From CAIQJJ01 sp964606085 (lineage in GTDB: Bacteria; Chloroflexota; Anaerolineae; Anaerolineales; UBA4823): a stretch of DNA of 64,000 nt. Within the stretch, counting starts at the first letter, position 1, and the number at the start of each line of letters is the position of its first letter. The stretch lies in assembly GCA_964606085.1 (NCBI GenBank), contig CAZSFD010000014.1, positions 12,394 to 76,393 of the forward strand, in the 5' to 3' direction. The notes under the pieces were generated by a model. That model did no database searches. It had not been told where the DNA came from and saw only the letters and a program-made list of their open reading frames with translations. The position numbers were made by a program, and so were the translations under genes. This document shows positions 26,397-35,988 of this stretch, in pieces.

Positions 26397-27954
26397 AGAG
26401 AAATTCTGCCAGCAGTAAAAATACCGATGCCGTCCATGAATAGCCAGGGCAGCGCAAGCCTTTGCCGCTGAGGGCATCGTAATTTTCCCAGAACCCGTTA
26501 TCCTGGGCGCACAGGTCACAGAAGCGCTCGGCCACGGTGCGGGCGAGTTTCTTTTCGCCAGCGTTCACCAGGCCGTCGAAGATCAGGTAGGTGGCGGGCG
26601 CCCAAATGGGGCCGCGCCAGTAACCATCGGGGGTGTATTTGGGTGAGTTGGTCGCTTCGCTGGCCAGGCCCCAGCGGGTCAGGAAATTGCCATCGGGCTG
26701 TAAATCGGCCACCAGCGCTTTACGAATTTCCTTGGGCAAGCGCTCGCCCAACACCAGGGGGATGTAGTTGAGCAAAGATTGGCTGGCCACGGCCTGGTTT
26801 GCGCCATCGAGAGGGGCGAAGAAGTGATCCTTTTGGACGCCCTGCGACAACAGGTTTCGTAGTTGCTCCTGCGCGCGGCGCTGCCAGCGGCGGGCAGCCT
26901 TTTTCTTGCCCAGCGCCTCAGCGATAAAGGCCAGCCCTTCGCATTGCAGCACCAGGTGAGCTGCCAGGTCTGCGCCTTCGGTGGGGTAGCCCTGGTCGAA
27001 AACGGTGGCGTTATCCCAGCCTGAGTCGTTGCCGTGGTGATATTGGCACATGCCATCGCCGTCGAAGTCGCGGTAGGTGTACCACCATTCGGTAAAGCGG
27101 CTGAGCGGTTTGTAGATTTCGGCCAGGGCGGGTTGTGATTTTTCCAGGCCGATGCGTTCGACCAGCTTTTTGATCGCCCAGCCCTGGATGGGTGGTTTGT
27201 TGAAGCTGTACAAAACGTCGAGATCGTAGGCCATATCGGGGATGCTGCCGTTGGGATCCTGGTGATCGAAGAAGAGCAGCACCTGATCCCAGGCCAGCAG
27301 CGGGTCTGCCCTGGCAACGGCCAGCGCGTTGAAGCAGTTATCCCACGACCAGATCGCATTCATCCACGCTTTGCTCATGTAAATGGCCGGGCGCGTCAAC
27401 TGCCCATCATCGGGAACGATGCAATTCCACAGCAAGAACCAGGCGATTTCAGCCGTGGGGCGATATTTCTCGGCCACAGACGGGAGGCGTGCGGCCCAAC
27501 GTGCATATTCCTTCTGACGGGCGTTCAGCGCCTTCGCCAGGGTTGGGAAGGGGGCCTGCCAGAAGTCTTCGTATTCCTGGAAGCGCAGTGCGCCGCGCCG
27601 CCCGCTGAAATCCACGCTGCCATGTGGGTTTTCTGTGGTGGCCGGGTTCAGTTGGATGGTGGTCTCATCGCCGGCGCGCAAGTGATGGATGCCGCGCCCC
27701 GGCCAGTCGACCAGGCAGTGTTGATCGTCGGCGGGGCGGTAGTGGGTGGCAAATTCTTTACAGGGCAGCAGGCGCAGGGTAACACCCTCGGTTTCAAAGG
27801 TGAGGGTATTGCCGCTGGCAAATGCCAGGGTGAGCGAGCCGCCGCCTTCGGCGTGCAGGTCGAGGCGGTGGGGTTGGGCGGTGCTGGTGTAGGCCACCTC
27901 GACGCCATCGCGCAGCAGCGCCAACTCGAAGAAATCGGCAGCCCAATCCGACAT
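26389..27954 (-). CDS. MGH1-like (alpha/alpha)6 glycoside hydrolase, GH63/GH37-related
   Basis: 521 residues from MSDWAADFFELALLRDG. It has an N-terminal beta domain followed by an alpha-toroid catalytic domain with WSWDNCFNALA, FFDHQDPNGSIPDM, and NDSGWDNATVFDQG, where the Asp of SGWD is the usual general acid of GH63-type enzymes, and YWRGPIWAPATYLIFDGL. Related enzymes act on glucosyl- or mannosyl-glycerate, trehalose or alpha-glucosides. There is no signal peptide, so it is cytoplasmic. A longer reading from 28089 is open but adds an unlikely N-terminus. It overlaps the downstream lipoprotein hydrolase by 8 nt, suggesting one carbohydrate operon. Confidence 0.82.
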   Translation of the reverse strand: MSDWAADFFELALLRDGVEVAYTSTAQPHRLDLHAEGGGSLTLAFASGNTLTFETEGVTLRLLPCKEFATHYRPADDQHCLVDWPGRGIHHLRAGDETTIQLNPATTENPHGSVDFSGRRGALRFQEYEDFWQAPFPTLAKALNARQKEYARWAARLPSVAEKYRPTAEIAWFLLWNCIVPDDGQLTRPAIYMSKAWMNAIWSWDNCFNALAVARADPLLAWDQVLLFFDHQDPNGSIPDMAYDLDVLYSFNKPPIQGWAIKKLVERIGLEKSQPALAEIYKPLSRFTEWWYTYRDFDGDGMCQYHHGNDSGWDNATVFDQGYPTEGADLAAHLVLQCEGLAFIAEALGKKKAARRWQRRAQEQLRNLLSQGVQKDHFFAPLDGANQAVASQSLLNYIPLVLGERLPKEIRKALVADLQPDGNFLTRWGLASEATNSPKYTPDGYWRGPIWAPATYLIFDGLVNAGEKKLARTVAERFCDLCAQDNGFWENYDALSGKGLRCPGYSWTASVFLLLAEFLYD

Positions 27955-28113
27955 ACTTTTTTCAGTAACCGCCCGGCGGGCGCTGGTTTTATAGAGCAAC
28001 CGGTGGGTTTGTGAATGGGTGCGGGGTGTGATAATGAGAAATGAACCGGCCAGGGAGAAGGGGATGGTGGAAAGGTTATACGTTAACATATTTTCAACAA
28101 CGGATGGATTGGA

Positions 28114-28803
28114 TTAATCGAGCAGATAGGGTTTCATCGGCGCCCATTCATTTTTCCAAATGATCGGCACCATCATTTTGGTCAGATGGGCTGGCATAGA
28201 TTGACTCATCTCGGCGCGTTCGGCTGGGCTAAGGTTGTACAGCACGAACGCCAGCACCCACTCCGGGGGGCGCGAATACTGCTGGCTGTACTCGACCGTG
28301 CGGCGGGTGATGGTTCGTTGTTCTTCGGCGGTCAATTGCAAGGCGGTTGCAGAGTGGGCGGCGAAGTAATTTTCTTCAGCGGGGGCGTGCATCGTCCAAA
28401 GGATGCGTACATTGTTGCAGGCCTGGCTTAGTTGTTCGAGTACGGCGGTGGGCGGCGTTTCTGATGCCAGTTCCACGATGCTCGCTTTCAGCGCGTGGAT
28501 GTGTGGCTGCATTTGTTGATGTTGTTCAATCAAGGGGGCCAGCCGCAAACCCGGCAGGCGTTCTTTGAAGTAAGGAAAGGTTACTTCTTCCTCCGCCTTG
28601 TGATGGGTTTCTAACACAGTTACCAGACAGTGCGCATAGCGGTAAAAGCCAACCTGTGTATCGGCGTCGAGACGGCCCTGCGGGGTGAATTTCTCGGCCA
28701 GGGCCAAGCTGCTGTGATGGGTGACTTCTAACCCGCGCGTGATCACCATGTGAATGCGCTGGAGTGCCTTGTGTAAAGCTAATTCGGATTCAGGGATACT
28801 CAT
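28114..28803 (-). CDS. Hemerythrin HHE domain protein
   Basis: 229 residues, four-helix hemerythrin-like domain. The iron ligand pattern is visible: His in HMVITRGLEVTHHSS, H-x3-E in THHKAEEEVTFPYF, His pair in LIEQHQQMQPHIHAL, and HAPAEENYFAAH. Such proteins bind a di-iron centre and sense or store O2 or NO, or protect FeS proteins. The C-terminal ~70 residues (PEWVLAFVLYNLSPAERAEMSQ) are an extension seen in larger family members. Partner unknown; neighbours are carbohydrate enzymes. Confidence 0.85.
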   Translation of the reverse strand: MSIPESELALHKALQRIHMVITRGLEVTHHSSLALAEKFTPQGRLDADTQVGFYRYAHCLVTVLETHHKAEEEVTFPYFKERLPGLRLAPLIEQHQQMQPHIHALKASIVELASETPPTAVLEQLSQACNNVRILWTMHAPAEENYFAAHSATALQLTAEEQRTITRRTVEYSQQYSRPPEWVLAFVLYNLSPAERAEMSQSMPAHLTKMMVPIIWKNEWAPMKPYLLD

Positions 28804-28956
28804 GGGATGGGTGTCTATGCCGGTGACCTGTTTACCCGGATGACACGCTGTCGCAATTGTATCACCACACAGAACGGAAAAATCCTGCGTTGTTATTCAG
28901 AACCAAGTCTAGTAAAATCGGCAGGCTAAACGGCGATGACAAAACCAGGAAAAACG

Positions 28957-30201
28957 ATGTCGAAACAAAACAAACGCACCTTCTGGATCATTCTTTTCGG
29001 CGTGCTGGCGCTTTCGGGCGCGCTGATCCTTGCCAACTGGCGGGCCATTGGCACCCGCCTGGCCAACCCCATGCGCCAGGTGTTGGGCAAAGAGCGTGTT
29101 GCGCAACTGGAAACCTGGGTCTTCGAGATTCAAGACCAGGTGACACAATGGAAATATGCCCTCGGCCTTGAAAAGCCCGACGCTCCTGCCTGGGCAGTTG
29201 CCGCAGCCACAGCCACTTCCCTGCCGCCTTCGGCCACGCCGCGGCCAACGTCCACTTCCATGCCTACCGACACGCCCACCGCTGGCCCAACGCCCACCGG
29301 GGCCACCCTCACACCGGTCCCACCGACGGCTACCCCTACCGAAACGCCCACCCCCACGCCCGCCTATTGGAATTTGCCGGCCCTCAGCCCCTTTGACGAT
29401 CTGCCCGGGGAAGGCATCTGGCAGCCCTATCTCTACGACTCCGCCGGTGAAGTCGTTGGCCTGCGCACCTTTTTGCAGCCCGACCCCGAACGCCCCTACG
29501 CCGTCGTCGCCGTCGTCGCCATCGACCTGACGCGCACGAAACTGACCTACGTCCTTGGCCTGAAAGAACCCGCCATGCCCGACAGCAAACATGGCCTGGG
29601 CATCATCCCCCTTGAAGACCGTCAGCCCGGCAAACTGATCGCCGCTTTCAATGGCGGCTTCATCGCCGAACACGGTTATTACGGCGCCATGGCCGATGGC
29701 CTGACCACGCTCGGCGCTAAAACCGGCCTGGCCACCCTTGCCATCTACAAAGATGGCCGCGTGCAGCTTGGCGAGTGGGGCCTCGACCTGGCCGATAGCC
29801 GTGACTATCAATCCTATCGCCAGAACGCGCTCATGATCGTCCACAACGGGGTGATCAACGAGAAAGTCTACAACGGCAGCTACCTCGATTGGGGCGCTAA
29901 CCTGGATGGGACGATCAACACCATTCGCTCGGGCGCTGGCCTGAGCGAAGATGAGCGTGTGTTGTACTATTTCGCCGGGCCAAGCCTTTCGATGCCCGCC
30001 CTGGCCGAGGCCATGCTGCGCGCCAATGCCCACAACAGCATGTTACTCGACATCAACCCCACCCACGCCCATTTTGCAGCCATGAAGGTGGTAGATGACA
30101 AACTGACCGGCGAAGCGCTCTACCCGGAGATCATGGATTTATGGGTGGATCGCTACCTGGGTCAGTGGGAGATGGATTTCTTTTATGTGACGGGGAAATA
30201 A
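28957..30201 (+). CDS. Membrane-anchored phosphodiester glycosidase (NAGPA/DUF2233) domain protein
   Basis: 414 residues from MSKQNKRTFWIILFGV. One N-terminal transmembrane helix (about 8-28) is followed by a Thr/Pro-rich linker (about 90-130), then an exported NAGPA-type domain: AAFNGGFIAEHGYYGAMADGL, IYKDGRVQLGEWG, RQNALMIVHNGVI and MLLDINPTHAHF. The family uncovers or processes phosphodiester-linked sugars and is often tied to surface polysaccharide. An ATG 21 nt upstream is open, but the chosen ATG has AGGA at 8 nt spacing. The gene ends in a shared terminator. Confidence 0.83.
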   Translation: MSKQNKRTFWIILFGVLALSGALILANWRAIGTRLANPMRQVLGKERVAQLETWVFEIQDQVTQWKYALGLEKPDAPAWAVAAATATSLPPSATPRPTSTSMPTDTPTAGPTPTGATLTPVPPTATPTETPTPTPAYWNLPALSPFDDLPGEGIWQPYLYDSAGEVVGLRTFLQPDPERPYAVVAVVAIDLTRTKLTYVLGLKEPAMPDSKHGLGIIPLEDRQPGKLIAAFNGGFIAEHGYYGAMADGLTTLGAKTGLATLAIYKDGRVQLGEWGLDLADSRDYQSYRQNALMIVHNGVINEKVYNGSYLDWGANLDGTINTIRSGAGLSEDERVLYYFAGPSLSMPALAEAMLRANAHNSMLLDINPTHAHFAAMKVVDDKLTGEALYPEIMDLWVDRYLGQWEMDFFYVTGK

Positions 30202-30231
30202 AAAACGGGCGCTGCAAGCGCCCGTTTTTTT
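30202..30231. terminator. Bidirectional Rho-independent terminator
   Basis: Stem ACGGGCGCT (30205-30213) / AGCGCCCGT (30217-30225), loop GCA, with A4 on the left and T6 on the right. Lies between the convergent NAGPA gene and DUF362 lipoprotein gene; it overlaps the last codons of neither except the first 2 nt of the minus stop region. Confidence 0.9.
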
Positions 30232-31324
30232 ACTGTATGTTCAATTCTTCCACCCGCAAATTCGCCAGGTCGCTGCGCCCCAGGCCGCGCTGGGCGGCGG
30301 CAGCCACATAAACGAGGTCTTCGGGCTGTAAGCCGAACAGCGTGGCGGTGTAGCTGTCGAGGGCCACGATGTCGCGTGAAACGATGATCGTGTCGGCTTT
30401 TTTGACTTCTTGCAAGCTGAAACCCGTGGGGCCGCCATCCATCATCATGCGCACGGCATCCATCACGTTCAGCGTCGGGCGCAGCACCGAGATCAGGTCG
30501 GCCAGGCGGTTGCCGAAGGTCTCGCCAAAAAAGGTCACTTCGGTATCGTGCATGGCCGGGCGGTTGGAGATGACCCCCATCAGGTTCTTCATTCCCAGGG
30601 TCAACCTGGCGTTGGCGTGATGCTTGGCAATGGGGACGTTGATGACCACATCGGCTTTGAGAATTTCTTCGTAGATGCCAAATTCCTGAAATTGCACGCC
30701 CTGTGGCGCAGGCGTGGCGATGAACTTCTCCACGGGCATCCACTCCATCACGCCGCCCGCCGCCTCCACCTGCTCCTGAATGCCGCTGCGGGCGTAGGCT
30801 TCGGTCATGTTGCGTTGCCAGGTCTGATCCATCACGCGCACGCTGGCTGCCCCGGCTTCGAAGGCCATCTTGACGAGCGTGCCGACCACCCACGGGTTGG
30901 TGGTGGCGGCCCATTGGTAAGTGCGGAAATCTACGCAGATGTTGGGTTTGACGATCACGTTCGCGCCAGGGAAGACGAACTGCTCCATGCCACCCAGGGC
31001 GGCGATGGCGCGGCGCACCAGGTCTTCGGGTTCACCGTTACGGGCTACGATGATGTCGGGGCCGGGGGTGGGCGTGGCGGAGGGGGCGGGCGTTTCGGTG
31101 GGGATTGGCGCGTCGGTGGGTGCGCTGGTTGCACTGGGGGGAACGGTGAAGGTGGGTGGTGGCGGTTGGGTGGCCGTTGGCTGTGGGCGCGGCGTTTGGC
31201 TGGCCGCCGGCAGCGCCGCGGCAGGCGTGCTGGTTTCATCTACCCCGCAGGCCGCCAGGGCCAGCGCCGATACACTGGTTGCTGCAATGCGCAGGAATTG
31301 TTTGCGAGAGAGCGCCTTTTTCAT
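30230..31324 (-). CDS. DUF362 domain lipoprotein
   Basis: 364 residues. The start MKKALSRKQFLRIAATSVSALALAAC is a Tat-like signal (S-R-K-Q-F-L, second Arg replaced by Lys) with lipobox LAAC, then a long Pro/Thr/Ser linker to about residue 85. A DUF362 domain follows: NVIVKPNICVDFRTYQWAATTNPWVVGTLVKMA, ADVVINVPIAKHHANARLTLGMKNLMG, the K-H...KN block of the family. No 4Fe-4S motif is present. Exported and lipid-anchored; reaction unknown. It lies 107 nt downstream of the LCP gene on the same strand and may be part of that transcript. Confidence 0.83.
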   Translation of the reverse strand: MKKALSRKQFLRIAATSVSALALAACGVDETSTPAAALPAASQTPRPQPTATQPPPPTFTVPPSATSAPTDAPIPTETPAPSATPTPGPDIIVARNGEPEDLVRRAIAALGGMEQFVFPGANVIVKPNICVDFRTYQWAATTNPWVVGTLVKMAFEAGAASVRVMDQTWQRNMTEAYARSGIQEQVEAAGGVMEWMPVEKFIATPAPQGVQFQEFGIYEEILKADVVINVPIAKHHANARLTLGMKNLMGVISNRPAMHDTEVTFFGETFGNRLADLISVLRPTLNVMDAVRMMMDGGPTGFSLQEVKKADTIIVSRDIVALDSYTATLFGLQPEDLVYVAAAAQRGLGRSDLANLRVEELNIQ

Positions 31325-31431
31325 GGGCAAGGTGTCCTTTCGATACCGTTCTATATTCCGATACAATTAGTCGTATTTTAGCACCAAAACTTCCCCCATC
31401 GGCGCTTTTTTGTCAGCGGAATGCCCCCGTA

Positions 31432-32517
31432 TTACGGGCTGTTGAGCGCCTGGCGCATCACGGCCAGCACGGCCTCCTGAACCGGGAGCAGCACCTGGGC
31501 GCCGCCCGATGTGACCCACGGAACGAGCTGCTCATAGCCAATGCCATAGCGATGAATGCGGGTGGGATCGAGCAATTGCGTTGCCAGCGGCAGCAGGGGG
31601 GCCACATCTTCAAAGCGGATGTTGGTGACGACGTTGTTGATATAGATATTGTATAAATCGGGGGCGCGTTTGACGGCATCTAAGCTCATCAATTTTTGGA
31701 AGATCGCCAGCAGCACTTCTTGTTGGCGGCGGCCGCGGTCTATGTCGTTGGTGGAGTAGCGCGAGCGCACATACCACAGCGCCGTCTCGCCGTCCATGTG
31801 GTTGAGGCCGGCGGGCATGGTGTAATCGCCATAGCCCGTGCGGTGGTCGGTTAACGTCACGGCCACCTGCACGTCAATTCCTCCCAGGTTGTCAATCACT
31901 TCTTTGAAGGACCAGAAGTTGATCACCACATAATGGCTGGGCCGCACACCGAAATTGTATTCCATCGTGATCGCCAGCGCATCGAACCCGCCATAGCCAA
32001 AGGCGGTGTTGATGCGCTGCGTTGTCCAGCCAGGGATATAGACGTACAGGTCGCGCGGAAACGAGGTCAGGCTGACGGTGCCGGCCTGCGGGTTGAGCGT
32101 GGCTAACAAAAGGGTGTCGGTGCGAAACCCGCCGCTATCAGGACGCTGATCTGAACCCAGCAGCAGGATATTCACCTGGCCTTCGGGCTGTGGCAGCAAA
32201 CCCACGGGCGGGGGGATGTCAATATCAGGCCAGACCGATGGCCCCGGATACGTATCCCAATTGGTTGGCGACTGGTTGGAGATGACCACATCGGCGGCTG
32301 GCGTTTGTGCGGGCTCGGTGGATAGGGCGTTGGCCACGGGCAGATAAGTGGCCGTGGGCGCCAGCGGCTGGAATGGCGTGGGCGTGGGCGTTGAACCCGC
32401 TGGCCCAATCGCCAGGATGGGTGGCATGTAGCCCGGCGAAAACGGCCCCCCGCAGGCAGCTAACGCCAGGCTGCATAGCCACAAAAAAATGCCTATGGGG
32501 GCAATCGTGCGTCTCAT
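31432..32517 (-). CDS. LytR-CpsA-Psr (LCP) family cell-envelope protein
   Basis: 361 residues. A lipoprotein-like signal (FLWLCSLALAAC) and a Pro/Thr linker precede the LCP core: NILLLGSDQRPDSGGFRTDTLLLATLNPQAGTVSLTSFPRDLYV, INTAFGYGG, GGIDVQV, and ALWYVRSRYSTNDIDRGRRQQEVLLAI, with the conserved Arg residues that hold the pyrophosphate lipid. LCP enzymes transfer polyprenyl-linked glycopolymers to the wall or to other acceptors. Its ATG overlaps the LysM gene stop (ATGA), so the two are coupled in a three-gene envelope operon. Confidence 0.9.
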   Translation of the reverse strand: MRRTIAPIGIFLWLCSLALAACGGPFSPGYMPPILAIGPAGSTPTPTPFQPLAPTATYLPVANALSTEPAQTPAADVVISNQSPTNWDTYPGPSVWPDIDIPPPVGLLPQPEGQVNILLLGSDQRPDSGGFRTDTLLLATLNPQAGTVSLTSFPRDLYVYIPGWTTQRINTAFGYGGFDALAITMEYNFGVRPSHYVVINFWSFKEVIDNLGGIDVQVAVTLTDHRTGYGDYTMPAGLNHMDGETALWYVRSRYSTNDIDRGRRQQEVLLAIFQKLMSLDAVKRAPDLYNIYINNVVTNIRFEDVAPLLPLATQLLDPTRIHRYGIGYEQLVPWVTSGGAQVLLPVQEAVLAVMRQALNSP

Positions 32518-33437
32518 GGGTTTTCTGCCGAGGGGGTGTCGCTGGGGATGGCCGCTGGCGTTTGGCTCGGCTCAGGCGTGGCTGTGGGTTCGGGCGTGGC
32601 TGTGGGTTCAGGGGTATCCGTGGCCGTTGCAGATGGCGTATCGGTGGGCGTGGGCGTGGCGGTTGGCTCTTCGGGCAGCAGCGTGGGGGTGCTTGTGGGG
32701 GTGGGGGTTTCTGTGGCGGGGATGGGTGTGGTTGGCTCAGGCGTGTGTGTGGCGGTTTCGGTGGGTGTGATGGCTGTCGTCGGTGCGGGGATGGTTGCGC
32801 TGGCGGTGGCTTCGGGGGTGAGGCTGGGCAGCGGGGTGATCGTCGGCGCAATGGGTTCGATGGGTGGGCGGTTGGGCACATAGAGCTTTTGCCCGGCGCG
32901 GATCAGGTCGCTGGCGAGGCAATTGGCGAAGCGCAATTCGTCCACCGTGGTGGCAAATAACTGGCTGATGGCCAGCAAGGTGTCGCCAGGCCGCACCTGG
33001 TAAGTCACCCACCCTGGATATGGGCCGCACGGTAAGCTGGTGTCTGTCGGGGCCACGGCTGGCACATAGAGGGTCGCCCCGGCGATCAGTCTGTCTATCA
33101 GCAGGCAGTTGACGCGTTTCAATTCAGCGGCGCTGATGCCATAGCGTTCGGCCAGGGTGGTCAGGTCATCGCCGGGTTGAATGTTGATGGCGATCCAGTT
33201 GGCTGGCTGGGGGCAGGCGGTGGGCAGGGCGGCTGACCGGGGCGGTGTGGCCGCGAACGTGACGGTTGGTTGACCAGGCGTGCGGATGAACTGCGGCCCG
33301 ACGGTATTGACCGCCGTTGCCAGCAGCGCAATGGCTGGTTGTCCTTCGGCAAATGCCAGCGCCATACTGCCGATCACCAGGAGCAGCGAGACACAAGCCA
33401 GGGCAATACCCGCAAAAGCCTGTTTCAACGCGCTCAT
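32514..33437 (-). CDS. Exported protein with two LysM domains and a Thr/Pro tail
   Basis: 307 residues. An N-terminal hydrophobic segment (about 8-28) acts as a signal or anchor. Two LysM glycan-binding repeats follow: INIQPGDDLTTLAERYGISAAELKRVNCL (about residue 80) and YQVRPGDTLLAISQLFATTVDELRFANCL (about 145). The C-terminal ~110 residues are low complexity (TPTPTDTPSATATDTPEP). LysM binds peptidoglycan or chitin-like glycans. The start overlaps the sensor gene stop and the stop overlaps the LCP start, both as ATGA, so all three are co-translated. Confidence 0.88.
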   Translation of the reverse strand: MSALKQAFAGIALACVSLLLVIGSMALAFAEGQPAIALLATAVNTVGPQFIRTPGQPTVTFAATPPRSAALPTACPQPANWIAINIQPGDDLTTLAERYGISAAELKRVNCLLIDRLIAGATLYVPAVAPTDTSLPCGPYPGWVTYQVRPGDTLLAISQLFATTVDELRFANCLASDLIRAGQKLYVPNRPPIEPIAPTITPLPSLTPEATASATIPAPTTAITPTETATHTPEPTTPIPATETPTPTSTPTLLPEEPTATPTPTDTPSATATDTPEPTATPEPTATPEPSQTPAAIPSDTPSAENP

Positions 33438-35833
33438 ACTTTTCCTCGTGCGCCGTTCCCATTCCCCCCGGTCAGGCTTGGCGCGGATACGGGCAGCAAC
33501 ACGCTGAACATCGAACCGTGGCCTTTTTGCGAGTCAACCCAAATGCGTCCCTTTTGGGCCTCGACCAGTGATTTTACGATGGACAACCCGACGCCGGTAT
33601 CTCCAACGCCCGGAATGAGCGGGTTATCCGCTTTGTACAGGCGCGAGAAAACGCGCGGCAGTTCGTCCTGTGGGATGCCCTCGCCGCTGTCGGCCACGCG
33701 AATCAGCACGAAATGGGCGTTCTGATCGCCTTCTTCGATGTGGGCATGAAGCGAAATCTCACCATCCACCGGCGAAGCCAGGCCGGCATTTTGCAGCAGG
33801 TGGATCAAGATTTGCTGCAAAGCATCGCGGTCGGCGTAGATGTGCGGCAATTGTTCGGGCAGTTCGAGCCGCAGGGCGATGTTCTTCTCGCGGATTTGCA
33901 CAACCGCTGCTGTGAGCGCCTCATCAATGGCGGCGCCCAGGTCAACACTTTCGCTATGATGAGAGGGCGTTTCGTTCAAAGTGATGCGTACCAGGTCTTC
34001 GACCAGCGTCCCCAGGCGTTCGCTGGCGATTTTGACCCGTTCGATGAACTTACGCTGTGACGCGCCCAACAGTCCTACCGATTCACCCAAGAGCAAATCG
34101 GTATAGCCGATGATCGAAAACAGGGGTTGGCGCAATTCCTGAGCCATGGCGGCAATCACAGCATCATTTTCGGGCGAGGCGGCATCGGTTGGTCTGGCGC
34201 GTTGCAGTTCCATCAGGCGCTGATCGGCCTCAAACAGGCGCTCATTGAGGCGGGTGATCTCTTCGAGCGAAATGCGCAATTGCTCCTCGAGTTGGGTCAC
34301 TTCGCTCAAGCTATTGTTGGAGGATTGCTGGACATTCAGCTTGATCTGTTGATTCTCCGCCTGCAAGCGCGCCAGTTCTTCCAGGGTCAGGCGAAGCTGT
34401 TCTTTGAGTTGTTCGGTTTCGCTGTTGGAAAAACGCCCCTGGCCCAGCGCGGCAATCGCCGCCGTGGCCGGGGTTTGCGCCGAACGGTTGAGCAGCGCTT
34501 CCTTTTCCTGGCGCAATTCTGTAATTTGTTTGCGCGCCGCTGCCAGGGCTTGCTGGGCCTGTTCCAATTCCTGGCGCATGGCTGCGCTTGGCTGGTTTTG
34601 ATGCAAGATGCGTGCCATCAGGCTGGCAATCTGGTTCAAATTGGCCTGGTCATCGTTCGTCCAGCCGCGATGCGAATAGGGCGAGAGCAGCACGATGCCC
34701 ATCAAGTTGATTTTGTCTTCCACGGGGAATGGCACAACCAGCATGTGTCCCACACGCCCGATGCCCAGCACATTGGCAAAACCCAACAGATCGGGCGAGG
34801 TGCTGCTGGCGGGCAGGCGCACTGAACGGTTACGCCGCAAAGCGCTGGAAATGATCGGCGAGAGACGTTCGTCAATCGAAAAACCTTCGATGCTCTGCTG
34901 GCGGATCAAATCATATCCACAGGATACATTTAACTGTTTGCTATCCGCAGGCATCGAAACCATGAAGCACAGATCGGCCACCATCATTTGCGAAATGACT
35001 TTCGATAGCCCATCACACGCTTTACCGGGTATGGTGTTGCTGACCAGGTGCAAAAATTCCTGGATCAGACGCGGGTCTGAGTTGTAGCGCCGTTTTTCGG
35101 CAATGAGGCCCTTTTGCGCTGGGCTGACTGCTTTGTCTTCCTGGCGTTCGATCACGCCGGGGAAGCGCATGGGCAGGCCAAGCAGCAGCGGATAGGCCGC
35201 CAACTGCACCAGGCGTAATGCCCCGGCATAATCGGCTGTGGGCTGGTAGGCAAAGCTCAAGCTGCCCAGGTAGCCCATGGCTGTAAGGGTCAGCATCCCC
35301 AGGCCCAATCCCCAGCCATTAGGCCGCCGCAGCGCCAGCAGCAGGCATCCTGCCAGCGATAAGGCCAGGCCGAGCCACCCGGCTGCCTGATCCAGCCCGG
35401 AGGCGTTGAAGGGCATTTGCCCGCTTTCGGTTTGCCATAATAAGATGGCCGGGATCATCCCGACGCCGATGAACAGGCTCAACAGCAGGGTCGCGGCATC
35501 GCCGGGCCGCGAAGGCTCAGGAAAGCCCCACAACCAGATGATGGCGACCACGCTCAACAATCCCACGATGCGATCCAGCGGCGGCAGGGCGTATGGCATG
35601 GCCAAAACACCTATGTAGGCCAACAAGGCTGCTGCAAGCAAAATGGCCTGCAGCCCTAACAGCCAGGCCATGCCTCTGCTGGCGCGTGCCGCCTGCGGGA
35701 AACCGCTGGCGCGCCAATGGTTGACGCATACCATCAGCCCCATCACCATCGAAAAAATGGTGATCAAATGGTATGCCAGGCTGCCTGGTGTTGTCACCAG
35801 GATGGTTAGAAGTTGTTCAAAAAACGCACCCAT
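33434..35833 (-). CDS. Membrane GAF-domain sensor protein, histidine-kinase-like with H-box His replaced by Gln
   Basis: 799 residues. About seven N-terminal transmembrane helices (residues 1-235), a GAF-like domain (about 255-420), a coiled coil (about 425-540), a HisKA-like region and a HATPase domain (about 600-785). The ATPase part keeps the N-box (LLQNAG), G1 (VADSGEGIP), F-box and G2 (GDTGVGLSIVKSLVEAQKG). The H-box reads MAQELRQPLFSIIGY where MSHELRTPL is expected, so the phospho-acceptor His is Gln at about residue 564. It may not autophosphorylate and may instead regulate a partner. ATG at 35833 is preferred over a GTG one codon earlier. It is the first gene of an operon with LysM and LCP genes. 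Confidence 0.87.
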   Translation of the reverse strand: MGAFFEQLLTILVTTPGSLAYHLITIFSMVMGLMVCVNHWRASGFPQAARASRGMAWLLGLQAILLAAALLAYIGVLAMPYALPPLDRIVGLLSVVAIIWLWGFPEPSRPGDAATLLLSLFIGVGMIPAILLWQTESGQMPFNASGLDQAAGWLGLALSLAGCLLLALRRPNGWGLGLGMLTLTAMGYLGSLSFAYQPTADYAGALRLVQLAAYPLLLGLPMRFPGVIERQEDKAVSPAQKGLIAEKRRYNSDPRLIQEFLHLVSNTIPGKACDGLSKVISQMMVADLCFMVSMPADSKQLNVSCGYDLIRQQSIEGFSIDERLSPIISSALRRNRSVRLPASSTSPDLLGFANVLGIGRVGHMLVVPFPVEDKINLMGIVLLSPYSHRGWTNDDQANLNQIASLMARILHQNQPSAAMRQELEQAQQALAAARKQITELRQEKEALLNRSAQTPATAAIAALGQGRFSNSETEQLKEQLRLTLEELARLQAENQQIKLNVQQSSNNSLSEVTQLEEQLRISLEEITRLNERLFEADQRLMELQRARPTDAASPENDAVIAAMAQELRQPLFSIIGYTDLLLGESVGLLGASQRKFIERVKIASERLGTLVEDLVRITLNETPSHHSESVDLGAAIDEALTAAVVQIREKNIALRLELPEQLPHIYADRDALQQILIHLLQNAGLASPVDGEISLHAHIEEGDQNAHFVLIRVADSGEGIPQDELPRVFSRLYKADNPLIPGVGDTGVGLSIVKSLVEAQKGRIWVDSQKGHGSMFSVLLPVSAPSLTGGNGNGARGKV

Positions 35834-35907
35834 CACGGAAGCCTTCTGGTGATCATCTGCTCGAAACGTTCTATTTCGGTAGGATTAATCGCAATTCCTT
35901 TCATAAG

Positions 35908-35916
35908 ATTATAGCA
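35908..35916 (-). promoter_or_regulatory. Extended -10 promoter for the sensor-LysM-LCP operon
   Basis: On minus the sequence is TGCTATAAT, an extended -10 with a perfect TATAAT (35908-35913), 75 nt upstream of the kinase-like gene start. No -35 match at the usual distance, as is common for extended -10 promoters. Confidence 0.55.
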
Positions 35917-35988
35917 TGTCGTCTCTGGTCGGCTGCGTTGCAACATTGTCAGCCTTCGTTCACGCCATTTTTATCGGAGTGGGTTCGG

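Noticed and set aside
30230..31324. Ferredoxin-type DUF362 (with 4Fe-4S)
   Set aside because: No CxxCxxCxxxC motif in the protein.
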